Shown here in pieces: positions 1 through 11,139 of a stretch of DNA of 64,000 bases (the first letter of the stretch is position 1; every line of letters starts with the position of its first letter). Made by a program: the position numbers and the translations under genes. The stretch spans positions 39,387,797-39,451,796 of the forward strand of contig NC_087071.1 of NCBI RefSeq assembly GCF_963678635.1. The letters run 5' to 3'. This DNA comes from Symsagittifera roscoffensis. Its lineage: Eukaryota > Xenacoelomorpha > Acoela > Convolutidae. The notes beneath the pieces are model-generated. The model did no database searches, had not been told where the DNA came from, and saw only the letters and a program-made list of their open reading frames with translations.

Positions 1-492
1 TTGAGGTGTAATTTTTAAAGGAGAAAACTTTGTAAAAACCTTCTTTGCACAAAAAAAAGTTTTTTGCTCGCCAAGATTTGTCCAGCTGTCCGACACATAT
101 AAGTTAATTGCTTTAAAAATAAAAACTTCGGGGAGTTTACATGAAGAGCTTTGGGGTTTTTCTTATGTACTTCTTCAGTATCACGAACTTCCAACGGTCA
201 TTTTGTAAATCTGAGTAACTAAACCTATCATTAATGTCATCCAAGATCCGAAATTTTTTTTGGATGAATAGGGAAACATGGAAGCTGACATCGATTTTGA
301 TTTTTCTTAGCATGACCTAATTATTAGATGGTTGTGGATCATCGTTTAAAACTAGAGCAAAATTTTGTTTCAATGGATCCGTGAAAGTAGTTTGTAAAAA
401 CTCGCAGCCAAAACCAATCTTAGCACTTTGTGTAAAAATTTGTGTGAAGGCTCATCGAGCCGAAACTGATCTTTATTGAGAACTTTTCATTA
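1..492. other. No feature recognised
   Basis: AT-rich non-coding sequence. I see no exon-like frame, repeat terminus or RNA gene here. Confidence 0.5.
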
Positions 493-683
493 AGAGGCCA
501 AACTGTGTATTTTGTGAATTGCAATCGTGACTTTTGTGAATTGCAAGCCTTTGTTTATCTTTTGTTCTTTCATTCTCTTTGATCGTTCCGACAAAAATTT
601 AACATGTTTAAATACTTGTCTCTGGAATCCAGGAACACACAGATACAAAATTGTGCGCCTATCCAGTGCACAGTTTGGCCTCG
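493..683. mobile_element. Mariner/Tc1-like MITE, copy A
   Basis: A ~190 bp element bounded by an inverted terminal repeat of about 16-17 bases (GAGGCCAAACTGTG at the left, its complement CACAGTTTGGCCTC at the right). It is homologous over its whole length to the element at 60,882-61,075, including an internal stretch about bases dropping from TTGATCGTTC to CTTGTCT. In the second copy the flanks are TA on both sides, the Tc1/mariner target duplication. Here the left flank is TA and the right is TT, probably mutated. It has no coding capacity, and open frames inside it are incidental. It would depend on a transposase elsewhere. Confidence 0.75.
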
Positions 684-1142
684 TTTTATTATTCGGGATA
701 GAAAAATTCATGAATTAATCCGTTTTTCCGACTTTATCTTTAACCTAGCTACTCTACGTCTTGTTGAAAGAAAGTAGTTGTTCCCCGTTTCATGACCGCA
801 ATTTTTGGTCCATTTCGGGCAGATTATTCATTTGTAAAGTTTTATGTACGTCGAATGTGATTTTTGAGGCTACTAAAATAATGCTGATACAACAATTAGT
901 AAATTGAGTTTTGTACCCTTTTGAAACTAATCGAAAAACAAACCAGAACAATAAAACCTGATGAAAAGCCGCGCGTTCCAATGGTATCTCAAATCATTGT
1001 TTAATAGTTTCACCAGGTCTGTCGCTAAATTAAAATTTGACCTTTTTCAACAAAATTGGATATCTGGCTTTTGTGTTCAAAACTTTGATCATTTTGAAAT
1101 TTGGAAACAGGAGCGAGTTTACCAACACGTACTTTACTTCAA
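684..1142. other. No feature recognised
   Basis: AT-rich sequence with several overlapping short open frames on both strands, none with recognisable domains or exon borders. Confidence 0.5.
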
Positions 1143-1523
1143 TCACGAATGGATTAAAAAACAGTCTCCCTCCCGTTTTTTCAATTTCAGAAGCTGATCT
1201 TCGTTCTTTATCCTATCTAGTTTGGTGATGATTCCGTTTAAGAAACGAATGGGCACTTTTGTGCTCATAGCTTCTGTGGCTTTCAGAGGAGAAACAAATT
1301 TGGTGTTTTTATCACAATCTCTTAAAAACCTATTCAAAATGATCAAATGTTGATTTTCAAAAGTTACAGCGTTCAGGACTCTCTGCTTGACTTCTATATC
1401 CAGTTTTGGTATATTACCATTTTTATGCGTCCGCTTGTAGTAAAAAAAGGATTCTCTTTGCCTATTCAACAAATTAGAACACAACTTTTTGGAGAAAATT
1501 ACTCGTGTCGTCCGTGAACCCAC
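1143..1523 (-). CDS. Unrecognised 126-codon open frame
   Basis: One of the longest uninterrupted frames in the window. The translation is mixed-composition and mildly basic, without signal peptide, membrane segment or obvious motif, and I do not recognise it. Its composition is less low-complexity than chance AT-rich frames nearby, so it could be an exon or a transposon fragment. No convincing splice borders were found around it, and no paralogue occurs elsewhere in the window. It may equally be a chance frame. Confidence 0.25.
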   Translation of the reverse strand: MGSRTTRVIFSKKLCSNLLNRQRESFFYYKRTHKNGNIPKLDIEVKQRVLNAVTFENQHLIILNRFLRDCDKNTKFVSPLKATEAMSTKVPIRFLNGIITKLDRIKNEDQLLKLKKREGDCFLIHS

Positions 1524-3827
1524 ATGAGTTTCTTGATTCGTTATTCTACCGGTTTGATCTTGATGTTCAGATATCTGCGTTTCAGCTCAAGAAGGAAGTT
1601 TTGTTCGACAAAACTACCTGGGCTGGCTGAAATAGACGGGACATTCATGCTCAGAACTATTTTTGGTCCCCAAACAAACAGCTGGTAACTTCTCCATTTC
1701 TAGTCTATTCTGGTCAGAGATTGTTTTGATGCTAAACACCGTTTCCATGAGTTCATTACTTTGTCAAAAAGTAGCAAATTAGGCGGACTTTTTCATTACA
1801 GCTGCGCGTGTTCCTTTATCCAGAAAAAAACAGCCGGTGTCCGTGTTAAATATAATGTTTACAGATTATAAAATCGCAGGCCTTGCCTCCAAGTGATCAT
1901 TGTTGAATGCATTTCCACAATTTATACATAAATTGCGTCTCCCTTTTTTGAAACTATGTTTTTTTTCCATGAAGACTGAGAACAAAAAAGTTTTTTAAAA
2001 GATGTCTGAAGGCTATTGATGTGGGCATGTTGGTAAATATCTGACGATTAAAGATTCCTGTTTTATCGACAAAAAATTGTAAGTAATTCCGTTATGCTGA
2101 TCGTCACCGATAAGAGTTTTCGTAGGGTGTCGCTATTTCTCATACAACAAATTAAAATGTTCTTATGCTTTCTGCTTTAGAGGCTTCCCTGATTTTACAC
2201 AGTCTTGCTAAATTTCTCAGAGTTTCCCATGTTTCTGTTTTCTGCTCAGAATTTTGCAGCTTTCAAAAGTGGTATTGGAAGGTTTGTTAAAATCCATGCC
2301 AACGTCCCAGAAATCTTTTGCTTACGTGCTACAGTTTTAAACCTCGAAGTTTTCTTCTGAACCCTGTTAACCCTTGGACGAAGACAAAAAAACACTTAAA
2401 TCATCATTCACTAACAGAAAATATATAAGTGAGCGTAACTTCTTGACAACTTCTGCTTTTTTCTTCGAACAGTAGTTTGGCAACCTGAAAATAGTTAAAC
2501 GCGTTTCCACAAGAACGTAGCGTAGCTTAGGCAACACGGCCAAGAAATCTTTCCAATTTTATAATGAAGAACAAGATATTTCCAAAAATTTCCAACTCCT
2601 CGACGAATACTTTATTTCTTTGTTTCTGACATTACCAAAGAAGTGAATTGCTCGAATCAAGAAAAAAGTAAAACAATTTTTAAAGTTCGTTTTTTATTTT
2701 TTTTTAAAATAAATTATCTTGTGTTCACTTTAAACTATAACAGGTAGGCTGAATAAAAGGAAAAAACTCAAAGTTTTGTCATTGACTCAATCAGTTTTGT
2801 TGTTTCGCCTATTCCGCATTTTAAAAAATGGCGCATTATATCTGCTGATCGTATGCGTTTGTTTAAAAACAGACCAGTTATAAGTTCAACTTAATTTTTT
2901 TTGTCGATTCACCTCATTTTTTGTAAAGGTACAGAGCAGGAGGAATCGAGCATTTTTTGAGGGGGGCCGATTGTCAAAAAAAATCTAATACTTTCTCAGG
3001 TCGACCAAATTGATGTTCCTACCGCCCATGAAACAGACCTTATTTAAAAAAAATTGTACTGCGGGCAAATTTTTGAAAGAATAGGTCAAAAGTTTTTTTT
3101 CGGGCACTTTTTAAAAAATTATGTCTTAAAAACTGCGTTTTTTTGGCTCGCATTTCCTTTCAAAATTAGCAAAAATTGGCGCCAATTGGCTCAGAAAACA
3201 TGTAGGGTTGCTCGGCCGAAAAAAGATATCAAAATTTGTTTAAAGTGATCAGTCTAATTGGTTAATTGATCAACAAAAACTACTCAATAAGGTTCAAAGT
3301 AAATACTTTTTTTCATAATTTCTTCGAAACTTGAACCTAATTTCGCCTCAACCACTAAAAGACAATCGAAACATTGTTGTGATGGTTTTTACTAATCTTC
3401 TGCTAGTCTTCAATGTTGCTTTGGTAGGAATTGAAGTAGAAATCGATACTGCAGTAAGGATACTAGGGCAGTGCCGAGGTCTCTCAAAGACGAAAAAAAG
3501 TTTTAATTTAATTTGATTAAAAGTTGAAAAGTATAATTACTTTTAACTGTTGAAGAGTTTAAGTGTTAAAGGTTTTTGGATCAACAAAATCTTCTTTAAC
3601 AGAAATAAAAGGAAATTTGTATGCCAAACTGAATCGAACAGCAAAAGTTGGTAAAGTAGTGGTTTGACTAAAACTACCACGTTTTTCAGATCCTGAATCC
3701 GTAAAAGGAACATCAAAAAACGTTTTTTCTTATTCACAAAGTCAAAAATCAGTGAAAACCAGTAAATCGATATTCCTTTTAGAGAAATCAACATTCAAAA
3801 TAAAGGTGCTGCGCTCAAAAGGTTATG
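1524..3827. other. No gene; one G-rich repeat-like patch
   Basis: Long AT-rich stretch without supported genes. A G-rich patch near 2,965-3,015 (GAGGGGGGCC followed by AGGTCGACC) resembles pieces of the hAT-type MITE at 56.1-56.5 kb, which also carries GGTCGACC. It is too degraded to delimit. Confidence 0.4.
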
Positions 3828-4300
3828 CAGGGGCGGATATAAAAATTTCCTGAGGGGCTCGGTTGAAAAACTTTGAAAAAATCTGTTTATGTGAAAAAAA
3901 GAATGAACAAAATTAAACAAAATTGAGTCTTTGATTTTAGATGCAAATCTGTCAATGACATCTCGGCTTTGATTTCTATCATGGTGGATGTGTATCGGCG
4001 CCAAGTTTGAGAATGTATGCTCCTTCATGTTGGAGGTGAGGTAATTTTTTAGTAATTCCAAGCTCGCATGAGAGCAGCCAGCTGTGCATACAGTCACTGA
4101 AGTGTACCACCAATCTGGAGCAACACAAAAACTATTGCCATTGTGGCTTTGTGTCTCACTCTGAGGTTGCAAGTGAAGTTTTCTGCGGTATCGGTTTAAA
4201 GTGGGAAGCGCCAGAAGTTTTTCCAATTTTCGAAATCACCGGGAAAGTTGTCATCTGGAAGTACGCATTCGTATAACTGTACGAGCTCAACAAAACTTCC
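3828..4300 (-). pseudogene. hAT transposase C-terminal remnant with element terminus
   Basis: On the minus strand two adjoining frames (about 4,300-4,215, then 4,200-3,890) resemble the C-terminal end of hAT-superfamily transposases of the ZMYM/TTF type. First comes a segment with LPDDNFPGDFENWKNFW. Then comes the dimerisation-region core: a T-V-T-V-C-T-A-G run, a LELLKNYLTSNM helix, NLAPIHIH, and a DVIDRFA helix. A frameshift separates the parts, so the protein is dead. Just beyond, at 3,828, the sequence reads CAGGGGCGGATAT on the plus strand. That is the outward end expected of a hAT element, and it is shared with the MITEs at 29,118 and 56,117. The family assignment comes from motif order; the missing N-terminal BED finger and catalytic core prevent subfamily naming. 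Confidence 0.7.
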
Positions 4301-4639
4301 GGCTTTGCATAATTCTTAGTCATCCAACGTGGTATTAGGTTGCCCGCTTGAACACTTGAAGAACCTGCTCCAGTGCAGTGTTCCCTGCAGAGGTTGTAGT
4401 GTAGAGTTTTTCCAGTTGCACAAACTTGATGTCCTTGTCCAGGTCCAGCGAGTGGAGACAGAGAACTTATTGATGAAAGATTTTCATCTTTTCTAGTGAG
4501 TAAAGGAGTCCATGGCTCGCACCTTGATGGTCCAGGTATGGGCGTCTCAGGAGTTGATGTTACAGGGTTGTCAAGCTCAAGAGTGGATGAAATGGATGAG
4601 GATAGTGACTTCTTGAGTCCACTGGTGATGAAGGCTTCT
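4301..4639 (-). pseudogene. Possible linker region of the same hAT remnant
   Basis: Between the two hAT fragments the minus strand is unusually GC-rich. It can be read as Ser/Thr/Pro-rich peptide followed by an amphipathic Leu/Lys stretch (LEKLYTTTSAGNTALEQVLQ near 4,395-4,450). This is compatible with internal transposase sequence, but no catalytic motif is visible. It is interrupted by stops and its assignment is inferred from position only. Confidence 0.35.
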
Positions 4640-4990
4640 GTTGCAGAACGAAATTAATCCAAATTGAGTCTTTGATTGTTTGCCTCAAATAAGTCAATGA
4701 CATCCTCGACTTTGATCTTACATTTTTGTGGATGCAAATCAGCGCTAAGCTTGAATACCGATCGGCCTTCGTCTTGGAGTGGAAATAAATTTTTTAAATT
4801 TCATGCTCAAAAAGAAGCACTCAGCAGTGCATACAGTCACTGGAGGGTAGCACCAATCATAATTTTTTGGCATTGTGAAAACCAGTGAAGAAGACTTTAA
4901 ATTGAACAAGTAGTGTTGAGCGGGTCGACAAGTACCTGTCTCGATTCTTAACATCAACCCAAATCCAGGCCTCAAAAAAGACGCAGTTAG
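4640..4990 (-). pseudogene. Second hAT transposase C-terminal fragment
   Basis: A second, more diverged copy of the same transposase end. The minus strand shows PPVTVCTAEC, a KFKKFIST remnant of the helix, and KVEDVIDLFEANNQRLNLD near 4,650-4,735. These match, in the same order and spacing, the copy at 3,890-4,200. The frames carry stops and a frameshift. The two copies lie head-to-tail about 760 bp apart, suggesting a tandem duplication or two nested insertions of related elements. Confidence 0.65.
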
Positions 4991-5014
4991 CCATTCACCG
5001 GAAGGCACAGCCAA

Positions 5015-5570
5015 ATCTTCTATTGCACAAAGAAATTGACGTTAAAGGTCCCAATCGCGATTTCGAATTGAAAAAGAGACTCAGAATAATCCAAAAATCT
5101 AAATTTTAAATTTTTTAATTGGGACTGGAATATTTCGGAGAAATTCTAGGAAGGGCCTTTCTGACGATTACAACATGTCAAACACACAACGGCCGAATAT
5201 GAGAAAAAACAGTCAAAAAAGAAAAATACATTAGAATCGAAACGAAGCCTCCTACAGTGACACGCAGACACGATAAGGTGCTTGCTTGCAGAAGACAGCG
5301 TAAGCGGAAGGTCTAGTGGGACATTGGAGACAGCTCCGAGCACTCCGAGCAAAAGAAGATAGAAGGTATCGACATTATCTCTGGGAGAGGTTGGAATTGG
5401 GAGCCCGATGCACAAAAACTCTTTTAAAACACGATAACTATCTTTTTACTTGCTGTGATGCCTTGAACGCACTTAATTTATTTCAATGCTGTTTTGGTGT
5501 AGTGCATGAGTTGTTAGGGGCGCGGAAAAGTTCGATCCATCACTCATGGATCTAATGTGTAATTGTCACT
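5015..5570. other. No gene supported
   Basis: Moderately GC-rich in places (5,230-5,420), with overlapping frames on both strands but no domain, signal peptide or splice-bordered exon that I can defend. Confidence 0.4.
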
Positions 5571-5571
5571 A

Positions 5572-5680
5572 AAACATCTCTAATTTTGGTTTCCAGCTGT
5601 GTTTTTAGTAATAACCAACATCTCTAAAATTTTTCTAATTATGGATTCTAGCCGTGTTTTTAGTAACCACCTTGTCTCGG
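5572..5680. repeat. Short direct duplication (~50-60 bp unit)
   Basis: Two tandem copies of a unit reading CATCTCTAA...TCTAGCCGTGTTTTTAGTAA with a few differences (CCAGCTGTGTTTTTAGTAA in the first). No further copies were seen nearby. Confidence 0.65.
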
Positions 5681-5924
5681 GATCCGAGACCCAGTAATGA
5701 CATTATTTCTGCATGTAAACGGCCAAAATTGTAAAATGAAATTTACTTCTTAAACAGACCAGAAAATCAACTAGCTAGGTCGAGACTGTTAAAAACGAGT
5801 AGAACAAAGGTCACTGACGTCAGCCAGTCGTCAACAGGGATTTTTCTATGCTCCGTCACTGCGTAGTTACTGGGAGAAAGTTACACAGTTTCACATTTAA
5901 ATTTTTCACACCTCAAAGGCTCCC

Positions 5925-6065
5925 TCAAAGAACAAAAACACCGGCGCCAAAGGCGCCCTTTGCAAAAAGTTTTAGAAAATATTCCAAAAGGTGGCTTTTG
6001 ATATTTGTTATCGTCGATTTTATCAGAAGAAGCGTCTGCCCCCTCCCCCCTAAATCCGCTTTTGG
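5925..6065 (-). mobile_element. hAT-type MITE fragment
   Basis: Read on the minus strand this begins AGCGGATTTAGGGGGGAGGGGGC. It continues through AAAAGCC and ends near GGGCGCCTTTGGCGCC. The same order of motifs occurs in the elements at 29,118 and 56,117 on the plus strand. The distal part of the element is missing. It lies about 0.9 kb beyond the hAT transposase remnants whose terminus it shares. Confidence 0.7.
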
Positions 6066-7137
6066 GATTATGCATTCCATGAAACAGCCCACAGTCATTT
6101 AAATAAGGTGGATGAATTTCAAGGAACCGAAAAGAGTTGATTGTTTTTGCATTTCAAAGAACAAAAAAACATCAATTCATGCTCAAAACTTATTCGGAAC
6201 TGCTGAGTTTCATTAGCTGATTGAGATTTAAAAAACATGTCATGATAGAATGATGAACGCCAGCCACAATTAATCCTATGACTATTGCTTACAAAAAGGA
6301 AACGCGAAAGGCTTTGGAACGGGGCAAGTTAATATCATTGCATTTCAAGTTCTAATAATTGTGTACTCGCTTTCATTTCCATTTGTAGCGTTTTTCATGC
6401 AATAATGACAAAAAGCGCAATTTTTTGTGCCCTAAAAATTGAAATAAAAAGTTTTTCACCTTGAATTTTTATTCACTTTGAAAAGTTTCGTACCATATTC
6501 CAATCCCCCCGCCCTTCTATCTCACATAAGCATCAATTTAGTACTGTTACGAGTGGTTTTGCAAGGTTGATTATTACGATATTTGTCGCAGCCTATTTAG
6601 ATCGCCAACTGTCATTACACTCAGACAATGTGAAATAAAACTTTGATCTCAAAAACTACAGTTGGGCGGAAGGGAAATCATTTAAAAACCTGTCAACGTG
6701 AGCCAAATCCTAACTTATAAAAAATGCATGTGAGGGGATAAAAAATGAGTTTTAAAATTTAAAACAGTTTTACGATATGAATTTCAAGCTCAAATTCATT
6801 TTTTGCTTTTCATTTTTGTTATCAAATCAATCAAACAAATTAATCAAAAACTGCAATCTTAATAATCAAACTTGCATAATTCAGTTATGCTAATGTTTTT
6901 GTCTGATGCCTTTGCAAATAAATCAGGAAAGCAGGAAACGTGGTAATACTTCTAATAAAAGTGGTTAATACTCTTTTGCTAGAAAAGATACCTATGACCT
7001 GTTCGTTCAAGTAAGTTAAGTTACCCAACGCTATTTTATTTTATAGGCACATGTCAAGCTCGAGCCGGAGGCAAAAAAGAATCATTTGAGCATTCAGAGA
7101 ACGTGCGCTTTAAAATAACTGCGGGTCTCTCCTCAGC
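6066..7137. other. No feature recognised
   Basis: AT-rich non-coding sequence; no exon-like composition, RNA gene or repeat terminus seen. Confidence 0.5.
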
Positions 7138-7613
7138 CAGGGAACGGTACATGGTTTAGTCTACCCGTTGAACCGTGTTCGATTAGCCGGTAAACCGCTA
7201 ATCGGTCAGACTCCTGTTTTTTTGGACAACAAAGTGAAATCGCTCAATTTAAGTTTGAATTCGCTCATTTGAATCATTTTTGTTCAAAAGGAGAACAGCC
7301 GTGTAAAAAAAGGAACATAAGGGCTTTCGAGTCTTTTGAATTTTTCTCTTGGCGATATTTCAGATGTGGCGATTCGGCCATTTTGGACCATATGACAGAA
7401 AAGACCAATAATTTTTTCGTTAATTTCGATAGTTGGACACTTATTTAAGGTTATGGTGTCTATCAATAGTACAACTCAGATAATTCCACGAAGAGAAACT
7501 TCCGACTAGTTGCAGTAAACTCAGCTTACAATTCCACTTGATAAAATTCCATTTATCGGTTAATCGGTTAACCGCACTATGCCTTAGTCTCTCCCATTAA
7601 AGCCCCATCCCTG
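7138..7613. mobile_element. Candidate MITE with inverted GGTTAACCG-type ends
   Basis: The left end reads CAGGGAACGG, then GTTTAGTC and several GG-T-AACCG/CGGTTAACC variants. The right end reads backwards as CAGGGATGGGG, then GACTAAGG and GGTTAACCGATTAACCG. The inverted arrangement and the CAGGGA terminus suggest a hAT-type non-autonomous element. I could not find an 8 bp target duplication, so the limits and family are uncertain. Confidence 0.4.
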
Positions 7614-7902
7614 AGAGTAAACTATAGACTTCCAGTAATCAAATCCCTCGCCACATCATAAAATTGATGCTAATAAGAGGCGAGGAAAAGAAAAATAGCC
7701 CGAAAAACAAATGAACTAACACAGTAAAATCATAACTCATAATGCTTTGTAAGCGCAGTTCAGAATTGATAAGGCATAGACTCCACTTTTTTACGAACGC
7801 ACTTATTACAACAATTATTTTAAATTCAATTAAAATGAACTACTTATGGAGCGGGGTTATAATTTTTCTACTGTTACGCTGGGGGGCTACAATGGGGAAA
7901 AC

Positions 7903-7965
7903 CTCAAATTTTAAGGTGAAAACCCCAAAATTTAAGGTGAAAACCCCAAAATTTAAGGTAAAAAG
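7903..7965. repeat. Three tandem 21-bp units
   Basis: Three near-perfect copies of AAATTTAAGGTGAAAACCCC. The same AATTTAAGGTGA motif recurs singly at 13,655, 18,705 and 20,035 beside a CTCGAG(G)TCGAGGC motif, so this is a local expansion of one module of the neighbouring duplicated block. Confidence 0.8.
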
Positions 7966-8382
7966 AGATACCGCAACACAAAAAAAACTCGAGGTCGAGG
8001 CTGAAACGCAGTAGAAATCCAAAGCCAACAAAATCAATGTCAGCCCGTGAAATAGTTTGTTTGTTGAAAATAAAATATTAAACTGTAAAAAAAGGTTGAA
8101 CGAAAAAGAATGAGGTGCTGGAAGAAACATACTAAAATTATATATTGAGAGAAACAAAAATTGGCAAAAGTTGTGTCAATGAGGTTAAACAACCCGAATC
8201 ATAAATCAACTAACAACTATGTCTGCCCAAATTGTTTCTGTATTTTTTTTATTATTTAAAACACATATATGCAGTATACTTCGACGACAAAAAGCTAACA
8301 AAATAATTAAGGTACGCATTTGCTTACAATTAAGGCGGGGGAAAACTGTACTTGCAGAAAATTTAGTGGGATCAGTTTAAAA

Positions 8383-8751
8383 CTAGTTTTTATATACAAT
8401 TATATTATTGATAAGTTATCTCTGTAAAATTTTTCTACCTAACTAATCATGATCCATAACTAACACTTACAATTATTTGTAACGCTGAAACTAGTCATAG
8501 TTTCAGCAACAGAACAAAATGATTATAACGTAGAAGACAGTTGTTCTCTTTCAAGATAGTTCCTGATATCTAACCCGCAAATAACAATATACATTTGAGA
8601 CCAGGAGCTATAAGAGTAAAATTAAGATTGGTATTAGACTAAAAAGTTGCACGAATCTATCCGGCCGAAAATAAAATCGCGTGAAGAACAGACGGTGTAC
8701 CTCATCTGAAATTACTCTGTGAGTGAGCCACCCCGGACAAAAACTCATCTG
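8383..8751. repeat. LTR-like module, copy a (long form)
   Basis: One of four copies (8,383; 13,995; 15,115; 19,045) sharing TATTGATAA, CTAACACTTACA, a GAAACTA-TCATAGTTTCAGC hairpin, CCTGATATCT, TTAAGATTGGTATTAGACTA and GAATCTATCCGGCCGAAA-TAA. Copies a and c share extra segments absent from b and d. Each block therefore begins with a long form and ends with a short form, the arrangement expected of old LTRs. The similarity stops abruptly after AAACTCAT, where a TGGTGCGATC sequence follows in a and c only. That position would suit a primer binding site, but I cannot match it to a tRNA. Confidence 0.55.
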
Positions 8752-9420
8752 GTGCGATCAGTGAGACCTCCTCGTTAACATTATGATAATGAATATAATC
8801 AACAAAAATACGCAGTTAATCAAGTAACACAATGAGAATCTGAACCATAAGACATTGAATCAACAACTATAGTAGCTAAACTTTACTGAAAAGCTCAAGC
8901 TAAAACTCTAACAGGATAAAAATCTTTTACAACTAGGCGATAAATTTCCATATCACGGCGCACACGAACGTTTAACTTACGATTTACACGATTAAAAATG
9001 AATATCACACATTGGAATAACTAACCCATCAAATTGTAAAGCAGACACAAAAAATTCAGGCTACCAGGAAATGATGTTTTTCGATTGAAAAAATCAATTA
9101 GAAAAATTACAATTAACACGAGATTTAGAGGATGATAACTGATAATATGAAGGAATCTGCTTACCTTGTGAAAACGATCAAGGATATTGCGACCTTACTA
9201 CACAAACAAAGGCAGCCATCGTTTGCTTAACTGGAGACATAAGTACCAAATTTCAAGTCGCATAAGTTCACGCAAGAATAATAAAACTCTACAAATGTTT
9301 TTTTTTTATAGAATCTATACCTAAAAACCAACCCTAATCGCATTATATCAAACCGAATAAAAAAATATAGATGGTCGAAATCCGATCATAGTTTTACAAG
9401 CAATAGGAAGTTATTCTAAA
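8752..9420. other. Block-1 internal region without recognisable gene
   Basis: Between the LTR-like module and the first membrane-protein remnant. The first ~180 bp are matched at 15,490-15,660; the rest is unique to block 1. No defensible coding frame was seen. Confidence 0.4.
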
Positions 9421-10060
9421 TCCGACATACAATATCATATTAGAACGCAAAGGTTTCAAGATTTCCTCGATAATTTGGATAAAACACAAAGACAATCAAT
9501 CAATCGAAAACTTGCTGAAACAGCAAGTTTCTCCGACATCTACCGACAAGTACAAAAAGGGATACTTCAAAGATATTAAGGACTACAAATATCTCAATGG
9601 AGAAAAATATCATACACAAAACCTTTCAACAGTTTACATTTTCAGTTTCATAAATATCAAAAACGAACTTCTAGCTTTTTAGGATGGCCCTACTATTTAA
9701 TAGAAAGAATGACTATATTATACGCTATGTTTATTTTTGGTGGACTTCTCTCTTCCTTCGTAGAAAAACTCTATAATACATGCGCAATACATACAGAAGT
9801 CGATAGAGAGGCAAACTTACCACATATTTTATTTGCAGGAGTTTTTGAAAGGTTTTCCACGTAAATTAATGAACACTTGTAGATGCTCAAAATGGCAAAA
9901 AAAAAATAAAAATTTAAAAAATCAAATACGTAAGATAACCCACAAGATAATACAATCACATTACCTAAAGCACCATCAACTTTAGACAACTCGCATAAGG
10001 ATCAATCTTTATTTTTGGTCCCACAACTTTTGGTCCACAATTTTTGGTCCCACTATTTTG
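9421..10060 (+). pseudogene. Decayed membrane-protein remnant, repeat unit E1
   Basis: First of three tandem ~585 bp units. A lysine/tyrosine-rich upstream frame leads, after a one-base slip in a T run near 9,680, into a frame with one hydrophobic segment (around 9,715-9,770, MFIFGG core). A short tail with a TCAIHTEV motif (about 9,779-9,802) follows, and then frameshifts and stops. The layout (ectodomain-like, one membrane anchor, short tail) resembles the C-terminal end of a retroelement envelope-type protein. No fusion peptide or furin site is visible and I recognise no family, so this is inference only. Confidence 0.5.
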
Positions 10061-10640
10061 AATACAACACAAAGACAATCAATCGATCAAAACTTACAAA
10101 AACTCGCTGAAACAGGAAGTCTCTCCGACATCTACCGACAAGTACAAAAAGGGATACTTAAAAGATATTAAGGACTACAAATATCTCAATGGAGAAAAGT
10201 ATCGTCCACAAAACCTTTCACCAGTTTATATTTTCAGTTTCATAAATATCAAAAACGAATTTCTAGCTTTTTAGGATGGCCCTACTATTTATTAGAAAGA
10301 ATGACTAAATTATACGCTATGTTTATTTTTGGTGGATTTCTCTCTTTCTTCGTAAAAAGATTCTATAATACATGCGCAATACATACAGAAGTCGATAGAG
10401 AGGCAAGCGTACCACGTATTTTATTTGCAGGAGTTTTTGAAAGGTTTTCCACCTAGATTAATGAACACTTGTAGATGCTCAAAATGACAAAAAAAAATAA
10501 AAATTTAAAAAACCAAATACGTATGATAACCCACAAGATAATACAAACACAACACCTAAAGCACCATCAACTTTAGACAACTCACATAATGATCACTCTT
10601 TTTTTTTGGTCCCACAAATTTTGGTCCACAATTTTTGGTC
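10061..10640 (+). pseudogene. Membrane-protein remnant, repeat unit E2
   Basis: Second tandem unit, about 95% similar to E1 by eye, starting again at ACAAAGACAATCAATCGATC. It has the same hydrophobic segment near 10,305-10,355, the same TCAIHTEV tail motif, and the same one-base slip that breaks the frame. It ends with repeated TTTTTGGTCC motifs just before E3. Confidence 0.55.
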
Positions 10641-11100
10641 CTACTATTTTGAATACAACACTAAGACAATCAATCGATCAAAACTTACAAAAACTCGCTG
10701 AAACAGCAAGTCTCTCCGACATCTACCGACAAGTACAAAAAGGGATACTTAAAAGATATTAAGGACTACAAATATCACAATGGAGAAAAGTATCGTCCAC
10801 AAAACCTTTCACCAGTTTACATTTTCAGTTTCATAAATATCAAAAACGAAATTCTAGCTTTTTTAGGATGACCCTACTATTTATTAGAAAAGTTGACTAT
10901 ATTATACGATATGTTTATTTTTAGTGGATTTCTCTTTTCATTCGTAAAAATAACCTATAATACATGCGCAATACATACAGAAGTCAATAGACAGGCAAGC
11001 GTACCACGCATTTCATTTGAAGAAGTTTTGAAATGTTTTCCACCTCAATTATTGAACACTTCTAGATGCTCAAAATGGCAATTATAATGAAAAATTAAAA
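10641..11100 (+). pseudogene. Membrane-protein remnant, repeat unit E3
   Basis: Third unit. It contains the longest open part (10,893-11,087, 64 codons): a hydrophobic segment, the TCAIHTEV motif, and a distal Cys-containing end (CFPPQLLNTSRCSKWQ). E1 and E2 lose that end through an extra T. The copy at 15,946-16,140 in block 2 is almost identical. The frame is interrupted upstream by a TGA where the sister copies have TGG. Confidence 0.55.
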
Positions 11101-11139
11101 AAACAAATACGTATGATAACCCACAAGATTGGAAAATGA

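Noticed and set aside
490..718. Open frames on both strands at 490-718 and their relatives at 60,879-61,121
   Set aside because: They lie within a non-coding MITE; similarity between the two loci is at DNA level including the terminal repeats.
7742..8014. 90-codon plus-strand frame with a Lys-rich repeat
   Set aside because: The repeated part is the three-copy 21 bp unit; the rest has no coding signature.
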